Below, piece by piece: positions 28,844 through 38,538 of a stretch of DNA of 46,620 bases. Source of the DNA: an uncultured Muribaculaceae bacterium. GTDB taxonomy: Bacteria > Bacteroidota > Bacteroidia > Bacteroidales > Muribaculaceae. Below the pieces are notes generated by a model. The model was not told the DNA's origin. It was given only the letters and a program-made list of their open reading frames with translations, and made no database searches. Position 1 is the first letter of the stretch; each line of letters starts with the position of its first letter. A program made the position numbers and the translations under genes. The stretch is from assembly GCA_910585285.1 (NCBI GenBank), contig CAJUDL010000007.1:1-46620 (forward strand), in the 5' to 3' direction.

Positions 28844-31800
28844 TTCTCACTTTTTTCACCAATGTATTTATTAATGATTTCAAGTTTCTCAGATGAAATC
28901 TGAGTTTGTCGTGATTCAAGCGTTGCTAACTCCTCATTTAATACAGTAACTTTTTTTATCGCTTTTTTCTGAATCTCGATATCCGGTATAGTTATTGATA
29001 TTTCTCGAACTCTTTCTGTCGAAGCCCTGTTTACTCGCGAGAACCCAATTCTCTCACCCTCTTTTGCTAATACATATGTGAGATATTCAGGTAGAATAAC
29101 AGTTTCGTCTAACACTCTAATCACGCCACAGTGATCAGTAGGATGAAATTTGACATTACTTTTCACCAAAGACACCATCCAATCTCCGTCTATACCCCAA
29201 ATTACAGAAGTTTTAGAAAAATCATTTAAAATAGAGTGATTAATCCTACCAAAGGCCTCAAATACATTTGCACTATATACTATGTAATCACCATCTGAGA
29301 TGATTTCATTGCTCAGTACCCTTCGGCCAATTAACAATGAAAACAAATTAGGATTGTTTAATTTAATTACTATCGTTGCTCTACTCTGAGCATCTTCAAA
29401 TATCGATTTTATGCCTTTGCGTATTTGCAATATACGATAATTATTATGGGTATATTCCTCGTCCAATACTGATATTTCCATATAATACTCTTTCAGTATT
29501 TCATCAGGAACGTTAGGTATTGGCATCTGAGAATAGAAATTCTCGGGTACTCTACGATGTCCACTTGATCCGGTTTCGTTAGATGACGCTATTCGTCTTA
29601 TATATTCTCGGTTAAGATACTCAAGGATAAATTTTGACTGATACTTGTTTTTTCCTCTTATGACATGAAACTCGGTACTACCAAGACCCAGTCCATTTGT
29701 CAATCCCGTAGCTAAGCCGCATTTGCCATTTTCCATTGATGGGGAAATTTTAGCAATAAGGACATCGTTTTCTCTGAAATACGTGTATCCCCCATCAGAT
29801 AAATCCGCGATAGTCCGATCTTCCATTGATTCAATCTTGCCAAAACCAAGCGATGACATTTCAATGAAAGAAACTATAGTATCTTTAGGGACATCTCTAA
29901 TCTCATCTTTGGATGGATTAATGCAATCGCAATAATCTTTCAGTTTGACTACAGGAAATTTACTCTTAACTTCGACTTTAAGAGATACATTAGTTTTTAT
30001 TTCCTTCTTGAAAGCGACCGATTTGAAATCAAGCATATCTACCAGATTTTCAAATGTCACATATTCAGCACATTCTTCCGGTATTGAGAAATCCTCTCCT
30101 AAAAAATTTTGTCGAATTAAGCTGTTAATTTTATCGGGATCTGATAAATCCTCCGGATTAAATAAGGGCGTAACAATGCCGTTTATACCACGAATTTGTT
30201 GCATGGTATCGTCATCTGCCGCATTTCCCGAGTCTTCGTCCGTGTTTTGAGAAGACGCGACATGAAGATATTTTATTCCTTCATTTCCTTTTGTATTACT
30301 CCATTCATAACCTAAAAATTTCTTTCCTTCGGTTGTCCCGGATGGCATATTGACTATCACAACAGGACAAGGAGCATTAAAAGCGAGCATAAAGAAATAG
30401 ACTTTATCTCGTTCAATAGCTTTCACAAAAGCATAAAACATCTCTTGTTTAATGCGGCTCTTTTCAACTTCTGATTTTTTCTTATAAGCTCTTGTCGATT
30501 CCAGAGATTTAAAACGTGTTCGGATTTTCTTAGCTTCCTCTACAACACCCTTCATGGCATTTCGAGTTGTGCCATTGAATGCCGCAGAGTATGTTTCAAA
30601 CATCTCAGTTTTTTTGATGGAATCAGTAATATAACCTTGAAGAAACATTTTGTAATCTTCAAAGTTATAACCCATGTGATTACAGTATTCCCTCAATATT
30701 TCTTCATCTTGATACACATAGTCCGAATCAGAGATGCCACTAAACCAATCGTTAACCCTTGATTCAAAATGTTCACTATCTGGCGTATTTCGTTCTTTAC
30801 GCCGCAAAAACATTGTAACAGTGCTTGTGTTAGTTTTGCCAAATGTGTTCTTGTCAAATTTCGTCAGAGAAATAATGTCAAAGTATTTTAATATTATTTC
30901 TCGAGCATGAGAATAGATTCCATCTTTTGTCAAAACAGAAACAGGTAATACGATGCCAGCTACTCCTCCCGATTTGAGTAGTTGGGCTGCACGCTCTATA
31001 AAGAATGTCTCGATAGCATTATTCTTATCTATATTTAAATCGGTATTATACAGCGAATATTTCCTTCTTTCCTTCTCCGAAAGTGTTTCAAGGAATCCAG
31101 AAACAGCATAAGGGGGATTTGCGACGAGGACACTGAAAGTTCCGTCTTTAACCTCGTTTATCTCTCCCAATGCATCGGCATATATAATATGAGTATCATC
31201 GTGACCATACATAAAAGCGGACACCTTAGATACCTTTGACAAACGATACTCTTTTTCTATACCATAGATTCTTGAATAATAGTCTTTTGACTGTAGTTCT
31301 GCATGATAATTCGTGATAAAGTCTTCTATACGAAATGCATATTCTGTCAAGAAATGTCCAGCCCCACAAGCATAATCTATGGCATAAGGTGGCTCCGTAT
31401 TATCCTTTATGATATTTTCTAAGGGTAAAGCAGAGACGATAAATCTCACGATTGGCATAGGAGTGAAAAATTGTCCCTCACTTTGTTTTACGCCCTTATT
31501 CAAAAAGCCCTCAAAAAGATCACCAAGCAACTGATTCTGATATGATTCACTGGTTCTCAGACGAATATTTTGAATCATCTTCACAATCTTCCTAAGCACG
31601 ATGGCATTTTGCCTAAATAATCGTTCGTTATGAACACTGATAAAGGCAAAATCATTGTCCGAAAAGAATTTAAGTGCGCGGAAATACTCTTTGATAGTTT
31701 TCTTTGTCGCGTCAATATCATTGACAACCCATCGGAAAGCCTTGTCAATCTCACTGTTCTCAATATATGTAACTTCTTCACCAAGGAACTTCTTCATTCC

Positions 31801-32775
31801 ATCTCGGTAAAGTCTCTGCAATCTATCTTGAAGTGAAAAGTCATCATCATAGGCTGTTCCTTTCCAATAAAAATGTAAATCTTCTGGATTATTAGTCTCA
31901 TCAACGACTTTTGCAAGAAATAGATTCACAAGTTTATCAAAGGCATTCTCGTGACTGCCAACATTATGCTGACGAAGAATAACAGCAAATTCATTATACT
32001 TCTTTTTGATTTCTTCTGAATCAACAGATCTCAGGTCATTTTCGACACTATATGCAACCTTGCCTACTTCAAATGGCCTTGAGTTTTCGTTTTCAAAAAC
32101 GCCGCTTGTAAGATAATCTTGTTCGTATGTATCCTTCCATACATCGAAATATTCCCTATAATCGCCACCATCAATTGTCACATCTGAATAACTTCGAGTT
32201 CCCGATTCCGATGAAATTTGCTCATCATTATCAGTCATCTTGATTAACCGATAGTCCGGTTTGATTTTCCCATCAATGAAATCCGAAGTATAGAGACAGA
32301 TATACTGGGCCTGACGATATGAGTTATAATATCTGAAGAGCTGATCACCATCATTTAGGGTTTTCTTCCATGCCTTAGCAAACTCATCTTTATCGTCACC
32401 GGTTGTCTTACATTCAATAAGCATAAAAGGACGGCCATCATTATCCTTTACAAGTATGTCGCAATAATAGTTGCCGTCTTCTCGACCTCCGGGTGTGGAT
32501 GGCTCGAGCACAATATGCTCGGACCTATAGCCTTGATTCAAAAGATTACATACGCATTCGAGAACAACAAAATTTTCATTATGAGAGAAATTCTTGGTGG
32601 TATCCCTATCGGCTTCAATACTTTCTGGATAATTAATCTTTTCCTGATCGAAATCGACAGATAATGTCGCGCCCGATTTTGGAAAAGTTTTAACCAATGT
32701 ATTCACAAGCATTCCGCCCTCAGTTGTAAAACCGAGAGATAATAGTACTTCTTTAAGGTTCTCTTTTATAATCAT
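28840..32775 (-). CDS. Single-chain Type IIG-like restriction-modification enzyme
   Basis: 1311 aa combining nuclease, N6-adenine methylase and specificity parts. A PD-(D/E)xK-type nuclease sits near the N-terminus with D106 (CDILVK) and E121-x-K123 (LIECKTTG). The methylase part shows GQFFTP (434-439), the SAM-binding motif DYACGAGHF (about 467-475) and the catalytic NPPY (553-556). After a helical spacer come two Type I HsdS-like target-recognition domains (about residues 955-1150 and 1160-1300), each with a trailing helix. No helicase motor is present, which separates it from Type I and Type ISP enzymes. It would both modify and cut foreign DNA. The recognition site cannot be predicted. 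Confidence 0.88.
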   Translation of the reverse strand: MIIKENLKEVLLSLGFTTEGGMLVNTLVKTFPKSGATLSVDFDQEKINYPESIEADRDTTKNFSHNENFVVLECVCNLLNQGYRSEHIVLEPSTPGGREDGNYYCDILVKDNDGRPFMLIECKTTGDDKDEFAKAWKKTLNDGDQLFRYYNSYRQAQYICLYTSDFIDGKIKPDYRLIKMTDNDEQISSESGTRSYSDVTIDGGDYREYFDVWKDTYEQDYLTSGVFENENSRPFEVGKVAYSVENDLRSVDSEEIKKKYNEFAVILRQHNVGSHENAFDKLVNLFLAKVVDETNNPEDLHFYWKGTAYDDDFSLQDRLQRLYRDGMKKFLGEEVTYIENSEIDKAFRWVVNDIDATKKTIKEYFRALKFFSDNDFAFISVHNERLFRQNAIVLRKIVKMIQNIRLRTSESYQNQLLGDLFEGFLNKGVKQSEGQFFTPMPIVRFIVSALPLENIIKDNTEPPYAIDYACGAGHFLTEYAFRIEDFITNYHAELQSKDYYSRIYGIEKEYRLSKVSKVSAFMYGHDDTHIIYADALGEINEVKDGTFSVLVANPPYAVSGFLETLSEKERRKYSLYNTDLNIDKNNAIETFFIERAAQLLKSGGVAGIVLPVSVLTKDGIYSHAREIILKYFDIISLTKFDKNTFGKTNTSTVTMFLRRKERNTPDSEHFESRVNDWFSGISDSDYVYQDEEILREYCNHMGYNFEDYKMFLQGYITDSIKKTEMFETYSAAFNGTTRNAMKGVVEEAKKIRTRFKSLESTRAYKKKSEVEKSRIKQEMFYAFVKAIERDKVYFFMLAFNAPCPVVIVNMPSGTTEGKKFLGYEWSNTKGNEGIKYLHVASSQNTDEDSGNAADDDTMQQIRGINGIVTPLFNPEDLSDPDKINSLIRQNFLGEDFSIPEECAEYVTFENLVDMLDFKSVAFKKEIKTNVSLKVEVKSKFPVVKLKDYCDCINPSKDEIRDVPKDTIVSFIEMSSLGFGKIESMEDRTIADLSDGGYTYFRENDVLIAKISPSMENGKCGLATGLTNGLGLGSTEFHVIRGKNKYQSKFILEYLNREYIRRIASSNETGSSGHRRVPENFYSQMPIPNVPDEILKEYYMEISVLDEEYTHNNYRILQIRKGIKSIFEDAQSRATIVIKLNNPNLFSLLIGRRVLSNEIISDGDYIVYSANVFEAFGRINHSILNDFSKTSVIWGIDGDWMVSLVKSNVKFHPTDHCGVIRVLDETVILPEYLTYVLAKEGERIGFSRVNRASTERVREISITIPDIEIQKKAIKKVTVLNEELATLESRQTQISSEKLEIINKYIGEKSEN

Positions 32776-32852
32776 TGTCTAAGATTGCTCTCGTTTTTAT
32801 AGCTTAAATCAATTAATCAAACAAGATAGATTATTATTCAGTGAGCAGTTAG

Positions 32853-32924
32853 TTAGTGCTGCGGAGACGACGCCTCTAAGGTGTTGATGCGTTCGATTAA
32901 CTTATGTCTATCAGTCTCTTTCAT
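32853..32924 (-). CDS. Possible 23-residue peptide between the regulator and restriction genes
   Basis: ATG at 32924 to TAA: MKETDRHKLIERINTLEASS then PQH. Charged and helical with a sensible start, 13 nt after the HTH gene stop and 77 nt before the restriction-modification start. It may be a real small protein, a remnant, or chance. The rest of 32776-32937 shows no promoter consensus. Confidence 0.3.
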   Translation of the reverse strand: MKETDRHKLIERINTLEASSPQH

Positions 32925-32937
32925 AATATTTTGTTTA

Positions 32938-33189
32938 TTATTTAGACGATAAGTTGTTACTCATATATACAATCTTGGGGGCCTCAACTTTTGTTGGAAT
33001 AATAAGCTCGCGAATATCTATATCTAATAATTCAGCAATTTGTCTTAAAGTTTCTAACCCGGGTTGAGAGACATTTGTACACCATTTAGAAATGGTAGCA
33101 GGGTCTTTGCCAAGCTGTTCGGCTAACCATTTATTTGTCCGTTTCTTCTCAGCGAGAACTACTTTTATGCGATTGAGGTCAGTTTCCAT
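32938..33189 (-). CDS. XRE/Cro-type HTH regulator
   Basis: 83-aa helix-turn-helix protein. WLAEQLGKDPATISKWCTN (about residues 21-39) is the classic HTH, followed by SQPGLETLRQIAELLDID. Small XRE proteins in front of restriction-modification genes often act as control proteins that delay the nuclease. Here it lies upstream of the Type IIG-like gene on the same strand and divergent from the 1208-residue gene, so it may regulate both. Control of either gene is inference. Confidence 0.88.
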   Translation of the reverse strand: METDLNRIKVVLAEKKRTNKWLAEQLGKDPATISKWCTNVSQPGLETLRQIAELLDIDIRELIIPTKVEAPKIVYMSNNLSSK

Positions 33190-33212
33190 GCGTCGTATGA
33201 TTGAATATAACG

Positions 33213-33220
33213 CAAAGGTA
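33213..33220 (-). promoter_or_regulatory. -7 box for the HTH/restriction operon
   Basis: On the minus strand TACCTTTG, 23 nt before the HTH start. No TTG at the usual distance, so the promoter may be weak or regulated. Confidence 0.45.
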
Positions 33221-33263
33221 ATGAAATTCTTCGCAACTTCGATTACTTTTCACGAAAAATTTG

Positions 33264-33271
33264 TAACTTTG
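33264..33271 (+). promoter_or_regulatory. -7 box for the 1208-residue gene
   Basis: TAACTTTG, 21 nt before the ATG at 33293. Back-to-back with the HTH promoter within about 45 bp, which would let the HTH protein affect both. Confidence 0.5.
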
Positions 33272-33292
33272 TGTTCTTAAATACAAAAAAAT

Positions 33293-36200
33293 ATGATTTT
33301 AACTCTCCTTATAGCCATTCTTGGCCTCTACATAGTCTCCTGCTTAGTACCCTGCCGGTTCAAGGATGGGAAGTATTGGAAGCTAAAATTTGGAACACTT
33401 AGTGAGACTGTTGTCAATCATTATTGTAAAGCTACGCCCACTAGGGCAGTCATCATTGCCGCGAGAGGGATGAGTGGTGCTTATGCTCTAACTGCTTTTG
33501 GCTGGCCGCTTATAAGAATAAGCTATTCTTCTGAACATACAGAGCTTTCATTACAATGGGATAGTCTGGGTCTTATACCATTGCTAAGCTATTTGGTATT
33601 GATAACAATAATGGTATGCTTGTATCTTTGGACACAAAGATATGATGATAAAGCGAACAAGGATGCACATGATAGAATTGAGACTAGTCTTGATTTAATT
33701 AAAACTCAAATAGAGCGCTTACCATTTCAGGTAAAGCCTGTCATAATAGAGAATATACAGAATGCGAAGAAAGAAATTAACTTATTGAGGCTGAAAAGTG
33801 GACTCTCTCTGCTTGAAAGTTTAAGGGAACAAGCTGAAAAGTATGATTGTAACACGCCCGAGACTTTGGCTAAAATTACATTTTGGGAAGCGAATTGTCT
33901 TAAATATTCAAAAATGAAAACAGCGGTGTCCAAATATCGAGAAGCGTTTGGAATGTATTCCAGTAATCTCCCTTGCGAAATTATAGAAGGTTATATTTTT
34001 GCTTTATGTTATGAGGGCAATACTGACCTCGCTCACGAAATAACAACTAAGTTCCGAGAACGTCTTGCTGGATCTCCATGGTTGTATATGCCAGCTTTTC
34101 TCAAAGCGAGAGACAAATTAGAGTTTATAAATCAATCTGGAATCACAGATAGCCTACTTAAAAGGAGAATCATAGCTGAAAGTCTGATCTTCCACCAACT
34201 GAGGAATGAAGGTCTTGACTTATCAGTATTTGGTATAACAATTGATGAAAATTTACCCTTAGATTTCCCAAATTTCCCAATTTGGCTTCTTCAACTATCA
34301 TGTGCACTTCAGAATTTTGTTAGTCATCAACAATACCAATTCATAGGTGAAAAACTTGCTACACCTGAATCGGAATTACTATATAGATTGTCGGAACGGT
34401 TATATCAACAAGGTGCTTTTCGAGAGATTAAGGATATATTGCCTGACTTTGAACTATTCTATGCATTTACAGGATATTTGCACGACCGTCAGAAGCATTG
34501 GATTCATACTCTTAAAAAACAACTGCCATCATGCCATTCTAAGGAATTTGCATATCAAGCGACATCTTTTGCACTCTTTAATTCTGGGGAAAAAAAGGAG
34601 GCTGTTGAGCTGTTGACATCCTATGATGAAAGATGCTCTGAACTTTCATGGAACCTCATTTTTATGGAAATGGTTATGGGGAATTATGAATCCATACCAA
34701 CTATTCTATCCAAAATGATAGAGAAAAAACAAACTGAAATCCCCGTAGGAGGATGCTACCCAATCATTAATCTGGTACGTCTTATTCCACAAAAGTTTTC
34801 AGAACTCGCAAGGCAGTTCTCACTACACGAACCTGAATACGATTCATTATTCCGAAACTTTATAGATTTTTACAACGGTGAAAAGTCCAGAGTTGAGTTT
34901 CTAATTTGTAATGAAGACAATGCCCCGAGCCAATTCCGCAGTTTCTATGTAGATGTTTATGTTGCAGCTGGTAGAATTGAAGACGCTTTGCTCAGAGTAA
35001 AAAATCTACTTCCTCATGATTCCATTGATGGCGCCACATATACCTATGTTCAACTGCTGGAAGAGAACGGAAAGAAAATTGAGCTGCTTACCTTTTTAAA
35101 GAATCTTAGAACTAAAAATATCCTGAATGTGACCTTTCTAATGAAAGAATTAAAGTTAGAAAGCGAGGTCCATAATCATTCAGCGGCTATAGAAATCTGC
35201 GAAAATCTTCAAAAGTTACTTTCACATGATAAAAATGTGTGTTACAATAAGCTTTTTGCGTATTATAATGCCGGAAAAATCCCAGATGATTTAGATGAAT
35301 TGATTCCTCGTGCAGAGCAAGCTTGTATTTCAGATGAGCAAATACAGAATCTATTCCAAATCCTTACATCTTACGGAAGAGAAAATGAAGCACTCGATTT
35401 CTTATATCGCAAAATTCACGGATGCAATTCCCAAAACCTAAGAGACTTTTATTTTCAGATCCATTTAAGCCGAAATGGAAAATTCAGTGAAATTATAGAA
35501 GCAGAGAAAATCACCGTCGAAGACGGCGATTATATAGAATATACTGAAGGCGAGAATTTGCCAAAGTATAGCTTTGTCCGTAATGGAGGACGTTTATCGG
35601 ACTTCATTGGCAAACAGGTTGGCTACTCCTTCCAACTCAACCAGGGGTTACACTATTTGACCTATACATTGACAGGTATTCATACCAAATACTTTGGATT
35701 GCTAAGGGAAGTTACTGACGATATTATGAATAATCAAAGCAAAGCTATTCGCTGCTTTGATTTCAACGATATTAAAGACAATCCATTAGAAGGTCTGCAG
35801 AAAGTAGTAACGACCTACCGTGGAACAGATGAAGAGCAGTATAAAAAGCATATTAACGAAATCAATGTTCAATATGAGAGTGCAAAACTCCCTCTATTCT
35901 TAACAAGGCATGTTTCCAGCATCTCAGACATCTATAATTTGATTTTCGGAGGCGCTAAAATATTCCAGACTCCGTTCCAGAAATTTGCATTGCGGGGTAT
36001 TGAAATGTCTGACCTTAAAGATTTACATATGGTTTTGGACATTTCATCATTAGTATTACTTCATGCTATTTGCATCAAGTTCAATATTGGAGTTAGGGAA
36101 CAGTTCGTCATAGGGCAACGCGTATATGACTACATAAAAGAAAATATAGAGGCTATCAGGCGCGATTCAGTTCTGCATACTTGTGATATTGCTGCAATTG

Positions 36201-36919
36201 ATAATTTGAAACAGTTTGTCCACAAGGGCACTATAGAGGATCACTTTAATTTAATCAATGTGCTCTATAGTCTAATGGATTGGATTAATAAGCATTGTGA
36301 GATTGTCGTGGTTGAGGAATACCTGGAACGTTCTGAAAGTGTAGATAATCCAGTGTTGGAAACAGTAATTGAGACAATGCTGCTGGCTCAGAGAGAAAAT
36401 TCTTTCTTAATAACTGAGGACTTTTGGATGCAAAATGTTGCAGATTCCACGACCAAGATTAACTTGGAGTATTTCTTACGTAGTGAATATTCTATTAGTG
36501 CAGGTCATATTTCAGAATACTTTACAGCTCTGAATTACTATGGTCATTGTCTAACCACTGATTATATTATCTCCAATATTAATGGCCGTGTGAAAGGCAA
36601 TGATATTGATTATAAAGGTTTCCTAAAGCATATAGAAAAGAACTCATACGTTATAAACCAGGTTGTACCAATAGCGATAGAACTGTTAGGGGGAGTCGTC
36701 TCGGTTCCCCTTATCGCTTCATTAAGAGATATTTTTTATACAATTTTTCGTGGTCTTGGTTATGAGCTATCAAACTATATTATGGGGCAACTTAGTACTC
36801 GTCCAATGCCACAATTAGTAAAGGAGATTATTCTAAGAGCCTACATAAAGTATGTCTCTAATCATTTAGTTCTATTTGCTAATGGTGACATGGCTGATGA
36901 TAATGGACTAATAATATGA
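33293..36919 (+). CDS. Large membrane-anchored helical-repeat protein with GreA/B-like and PIN-like regions
   Basis: 1208 aa. An N-terminal hydrophobic helix (residues 2-19) and a second at 93-113 anchor it to the membrane. Residues 120-735 are almost all helical, with TPR-like repeats (for example AFALYEG-type pairs and SGEKKEAVELL). Residues 740-810 look beta-rich with VEDGDYIEYTE and GKQVGYSF then GLLREV, resembling the C-terminal domain of GreA/GreB. A PIN-like nuclease region follows: VLDISSLVL (D916), ETVIETML (E1024/E1027) and LITEDFW (D1043). I recall GreAB-C plus PIN pairings being described in bacterial conflict systems; the match here is by eye only. Divergent from a restriction operon; not a known defence gene by name. 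Confidence 0.6.
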   Translation: MILTLLIAILGLYIVSCLVPCRFKDGKYWKLKFGTLSETVVNHYCKATPTRAVIIAARGMSGAYALTAFGWPLIRISYSSEHTELSLQWDSLGLIPLLSYLVLITIMVCLYLWTQRYDDKANKDAHDRIETSLDLIKTQIERLPFQVKPVIIENIQNAKKEINLLRLKSGLSLLESLREQAEKYDCNTPETLAKITFWEANCLKYSKMKTAVSKYREAFGMYSSNLPCEIIEGYIFALCYEGNTDLAHEITTKFRERLAGSPWLYMPAFLKARDKLEFINQSGITDSLLKRRIIAESLIFHQLRNEGLDLSVFGITIDENLPLDFPNFPIWLLQLSCALQNFVSHQQYQFIGEKLATPESELLYRLSERLYQQGAFREIKDILPDFELFYAFTGYLHDRQKHWIHTLKKQLPSCHSKEFAYQATSFALFNSGEKKEAVELLTSYDERCSELSWNLIFMEMVMGNYESIPTILSKMIEKKQTEIPVGGCYPIINLVRLIPQKFSELARQFSLHEPEYDSLFRNFIDFYNGEKSRVEFLICNEDNAPSQFRSFYVDVYVAAGRIEDALLRVKNLLPHDSIDGATYTYVQLLEENGKKIELLTFLKNLRTKNILNVTFLMKELKLESEVHNHSAAIEICENLQKLLSHDKNVCYNKLFAYYNAGKIPDDLDELIPRAEQACISDEQIQNLFQILTSYGRENEALDFLYRKIHGCNSQNLRDFYFQIHLSRNGKFSEIIEAEKITVEDGDYIEYTEGENLPKYSFVRNGGRLSDFIGKQVGYSFQLNQGLHYLTYTLTGIHTKYFGLLREVTDDIMNNQSKAIRCFDFNDIKDNPLEGLQKVVTTYRGTDEEQYKKHINEINVQYESAKLPLFLTRHVSSISDIYNLIFGGAKIFQTPFQKFALRGIEMSDLKDLHMVLDISSLVLLHAICIKFNIGVREQFVIGQRVYDYIKENIEAIRRDSVLHTCDIAAIDNLKQFVHKGTIEDHFNLINVLYSLMDWINKHCEIVVVEEYLERSESVDNPVLETVIETMLLAQRENSFLITEDFWMQNVADSTTKINLEYFLRSEYSISAGHISEYFTALNYYGHCLTTDYIISNINGRVKGNDIDYKGFLKHIEKNSYVINQVVPIAIELLGGVVSVPLIASLRDIFYTIFRGLGYELSNYIMGQLSTRPMPQLVKEIILRAYIKYVSNHLVLFANGDMADDNGLII

Positions 36920-36958
36920 TATGGATTTGAAGTAACACAAAACAATTGAGTAATTCCT

Positions 36959-37114
36959 TCAAATTCTTGAGCTCCTTACTCTTTCCTTAAAATTCTTATC
37001 ATGCATATAGAGAATGTCCATCCTTGATTCTATGGCATATTCATACAGACATGGATTTTCGTAATCCGCAGGTGAAAGGGATGCTTCACCGACGGCTAAA
37101 AATGATTGGAACAT
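36959..37114 (-). CDS. Possible 51-residue protein after the recombinase
   Basis: ATG at 37114, TGA at 36959. The sequence includes MFQSFLAVGEASLSPADYE and ESRMDILYMHDKNFKERVR, with coding-like composition and no low complexity. It starts 4 nt after the recombinase stop on the same strand. It could be a real small gene or the end of a larger one lost in the island. No family recognised. Confidence 0.4.
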   Translation of the reverse strand: MFQSFLAVGEASLSPADYENPCLYEYAIESRMDILYMHDKNFKERVRSSRI

Positions 37115-37118
37115 ACGG

Positions 37119-38427
37119 CTAAAGTTCCAGTGGTGGCATGGAGTCGATGGCGGCTTGTTTCAGGGAATCGACGGCGCGGGTGTATTTCTCGGTGTGGGCG
37201 AGGCCGCTGTGTCCGAGGATGCTGGCAACGGTCTTGATGTTGGCTCCGTTGCTGAGGAGGTTGATGCCGCTGCTGTGGCGGGCGCAGTGCTAGATGATGT
37301 GCTTTTCGATACCGGCACGGGCAACCCAGTGGCGCAAGGCTCTCAGACACATGGTATGCGACGGCAATGGAAAGATGATTTGATTGCGGTTGCCGTCTTT
37401 CGGCTGGCCTATGAGTGCCCAAAATCCGTCGTTGAGTGGGATGACAACTCCATTGGCAGCGCTGTGAGCCTTGATTTCGCTCTGCTCGAATTTTAGCAAC
37501 TTGTTTGAATAATCGACATTGGCATAGGTGAGGTCTTTGACATCGCACCAACGAAGACCACAGTACAGACAAAAGATGAACGCACGACGAATGTCGGGGT
37601 TCTCCTTGTCATAGTGCGTAGCAACGAGTGTGGTTATTTCTTCTTGACTGAGAATGTCCTTTTTCAACTGTCCGTAGTCTTTCTTTATCGAAACACCGAT
37701 GCCGGGATTCTTTCTAATGATATCCTTTTCTACGGCGGCTAATATCATTTTTTTTGAATCGGGCATAGAGGGTATGGGCACCTTCCCCGGTGAAGCGTTT
37801 AATCAGATACTCAGTGAAAGAGCGCATCAAATCCTTGGTCAGCTGCTCGGGTTTCACTTTCAGACCGGCTGCCTTTTTCTCCCTTTCGGCTGCCTTCTTC
37901 GCATTATTCTTTTGGATAGCCTCCTTTTCTTCCTTTGTCATGTCGCCTTTGACTTTTTCTGGCAACAGTTTCATTTTTTGGTCAATCAGGAAGTCGATAA
38001 ACACAGTTCGTGCGTGACGAATTTGATTGCCGTCGCTTTTTGTATAGTTGGCATGATACTCAGCCATCCAGTCAAGATAGTTTATTTCTACCTCTTCTTT
38101 TTTCAGTCGGTATCCGTGTTTGTTCTCTTTAAGTTCTTCTTCACGTTCATAGCGAACCCTCTTGGCCAACTCAAGAATCTCCTTGTTTTGTTGCCGTTCC
38201 GCAGGAGTCTTCGGAGAGGCAATAAGATAGTACGGCAAAGTTTCTTTCTTGCGATTATGTGTGATCTTAACCTTCGGTTTGCCAGCCATCGCCCCGGATG
38301 TGTAAAGAACAGGGTTGCCGTCTTCATCAACTATCGGAGTTTCGGTGCGACCGATGTAATATTCCAGATACAACGATATGCGACCATCTTTCAGTGGCCG
38401 TTGTTCCAGTTTGGGGTTGTCTTTCAT
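37119..38427 (-). pseudogene. Tyrosine recombinase (integrase), frameshifted and with an internal stop
   Basis: From ATG 38427 the protein has an arm-type DNA-binding part (LEQRPLKDGRISLYLEYY), a SAM-like core-binding part and a catalytic part with GLRWCDV (R), HCARHS (H-x-x-R), GHSGLAH (H) and EKYTRA (Y nucleophile). Two lesions break it. A run of eight A/T at about 37747-37754 shifts the frame (seven would restore GAHTLYARFKKMILAAVEKD). A TAG at 37290-37292 stands where relatives have a tryptophan before HCARHS. The catalytic residues survive in the decayed frame. It resembles integrases of Bacteroidetes conjugative and mobilisable elements. Confidence 0.88.
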
Positions 38428-38431
38428 TTAT

Positions 38432-38463
38432 TTTGCAGCTTTGCCATATTTTTAATACCTTTG
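38432..38463 (+). promoter_or_regulatory. Promoter of ridA and the ABC-F gene
   Basis: TTTG (38432-38435), 20 nt, TACCTTTG (38456-38463); the ATG of ridA is at 38539. Confidence 0.7.
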
Positions 38464-38538
38464 TACTATTAACACCGTAAAGACACAGAATAATTCTGAT
38501 ATCAAGGTGTACTAAATTACCTATTTGAGAATAAAATT

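Larger units (their letters stand above)
24818..38430. mobile_element. Probable integrated defence island
   Basis: Bounded on the left by tRNA-Thr and on the right by a broken tyrosine recombinase just before ridA. The interior is visibly AT-richer than the flanks and holds gene fragments, a restriction-modification/abortive-infection operon and a large unknown gene. No duplicated tRNA end or att repeat was found near the right edge, so the exact limits and the insertion mechanism are inferred. Confidence 0.5.

Noticed and set aside
37096..37572. 158-codon proline/glutamine/arginine-rich frame inside the recombinase
   Set aside because: It is an out-of-frame shadow of the recombinase, whose catalytic motifs read in the neighbouring frame.
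24745..38530. Duplicated tRNA end (att site) at the right edge of the island
   Set aside because: No copy of the tRNA-Thr 3' end was found near 38430-38540; the integration site remains unknown.
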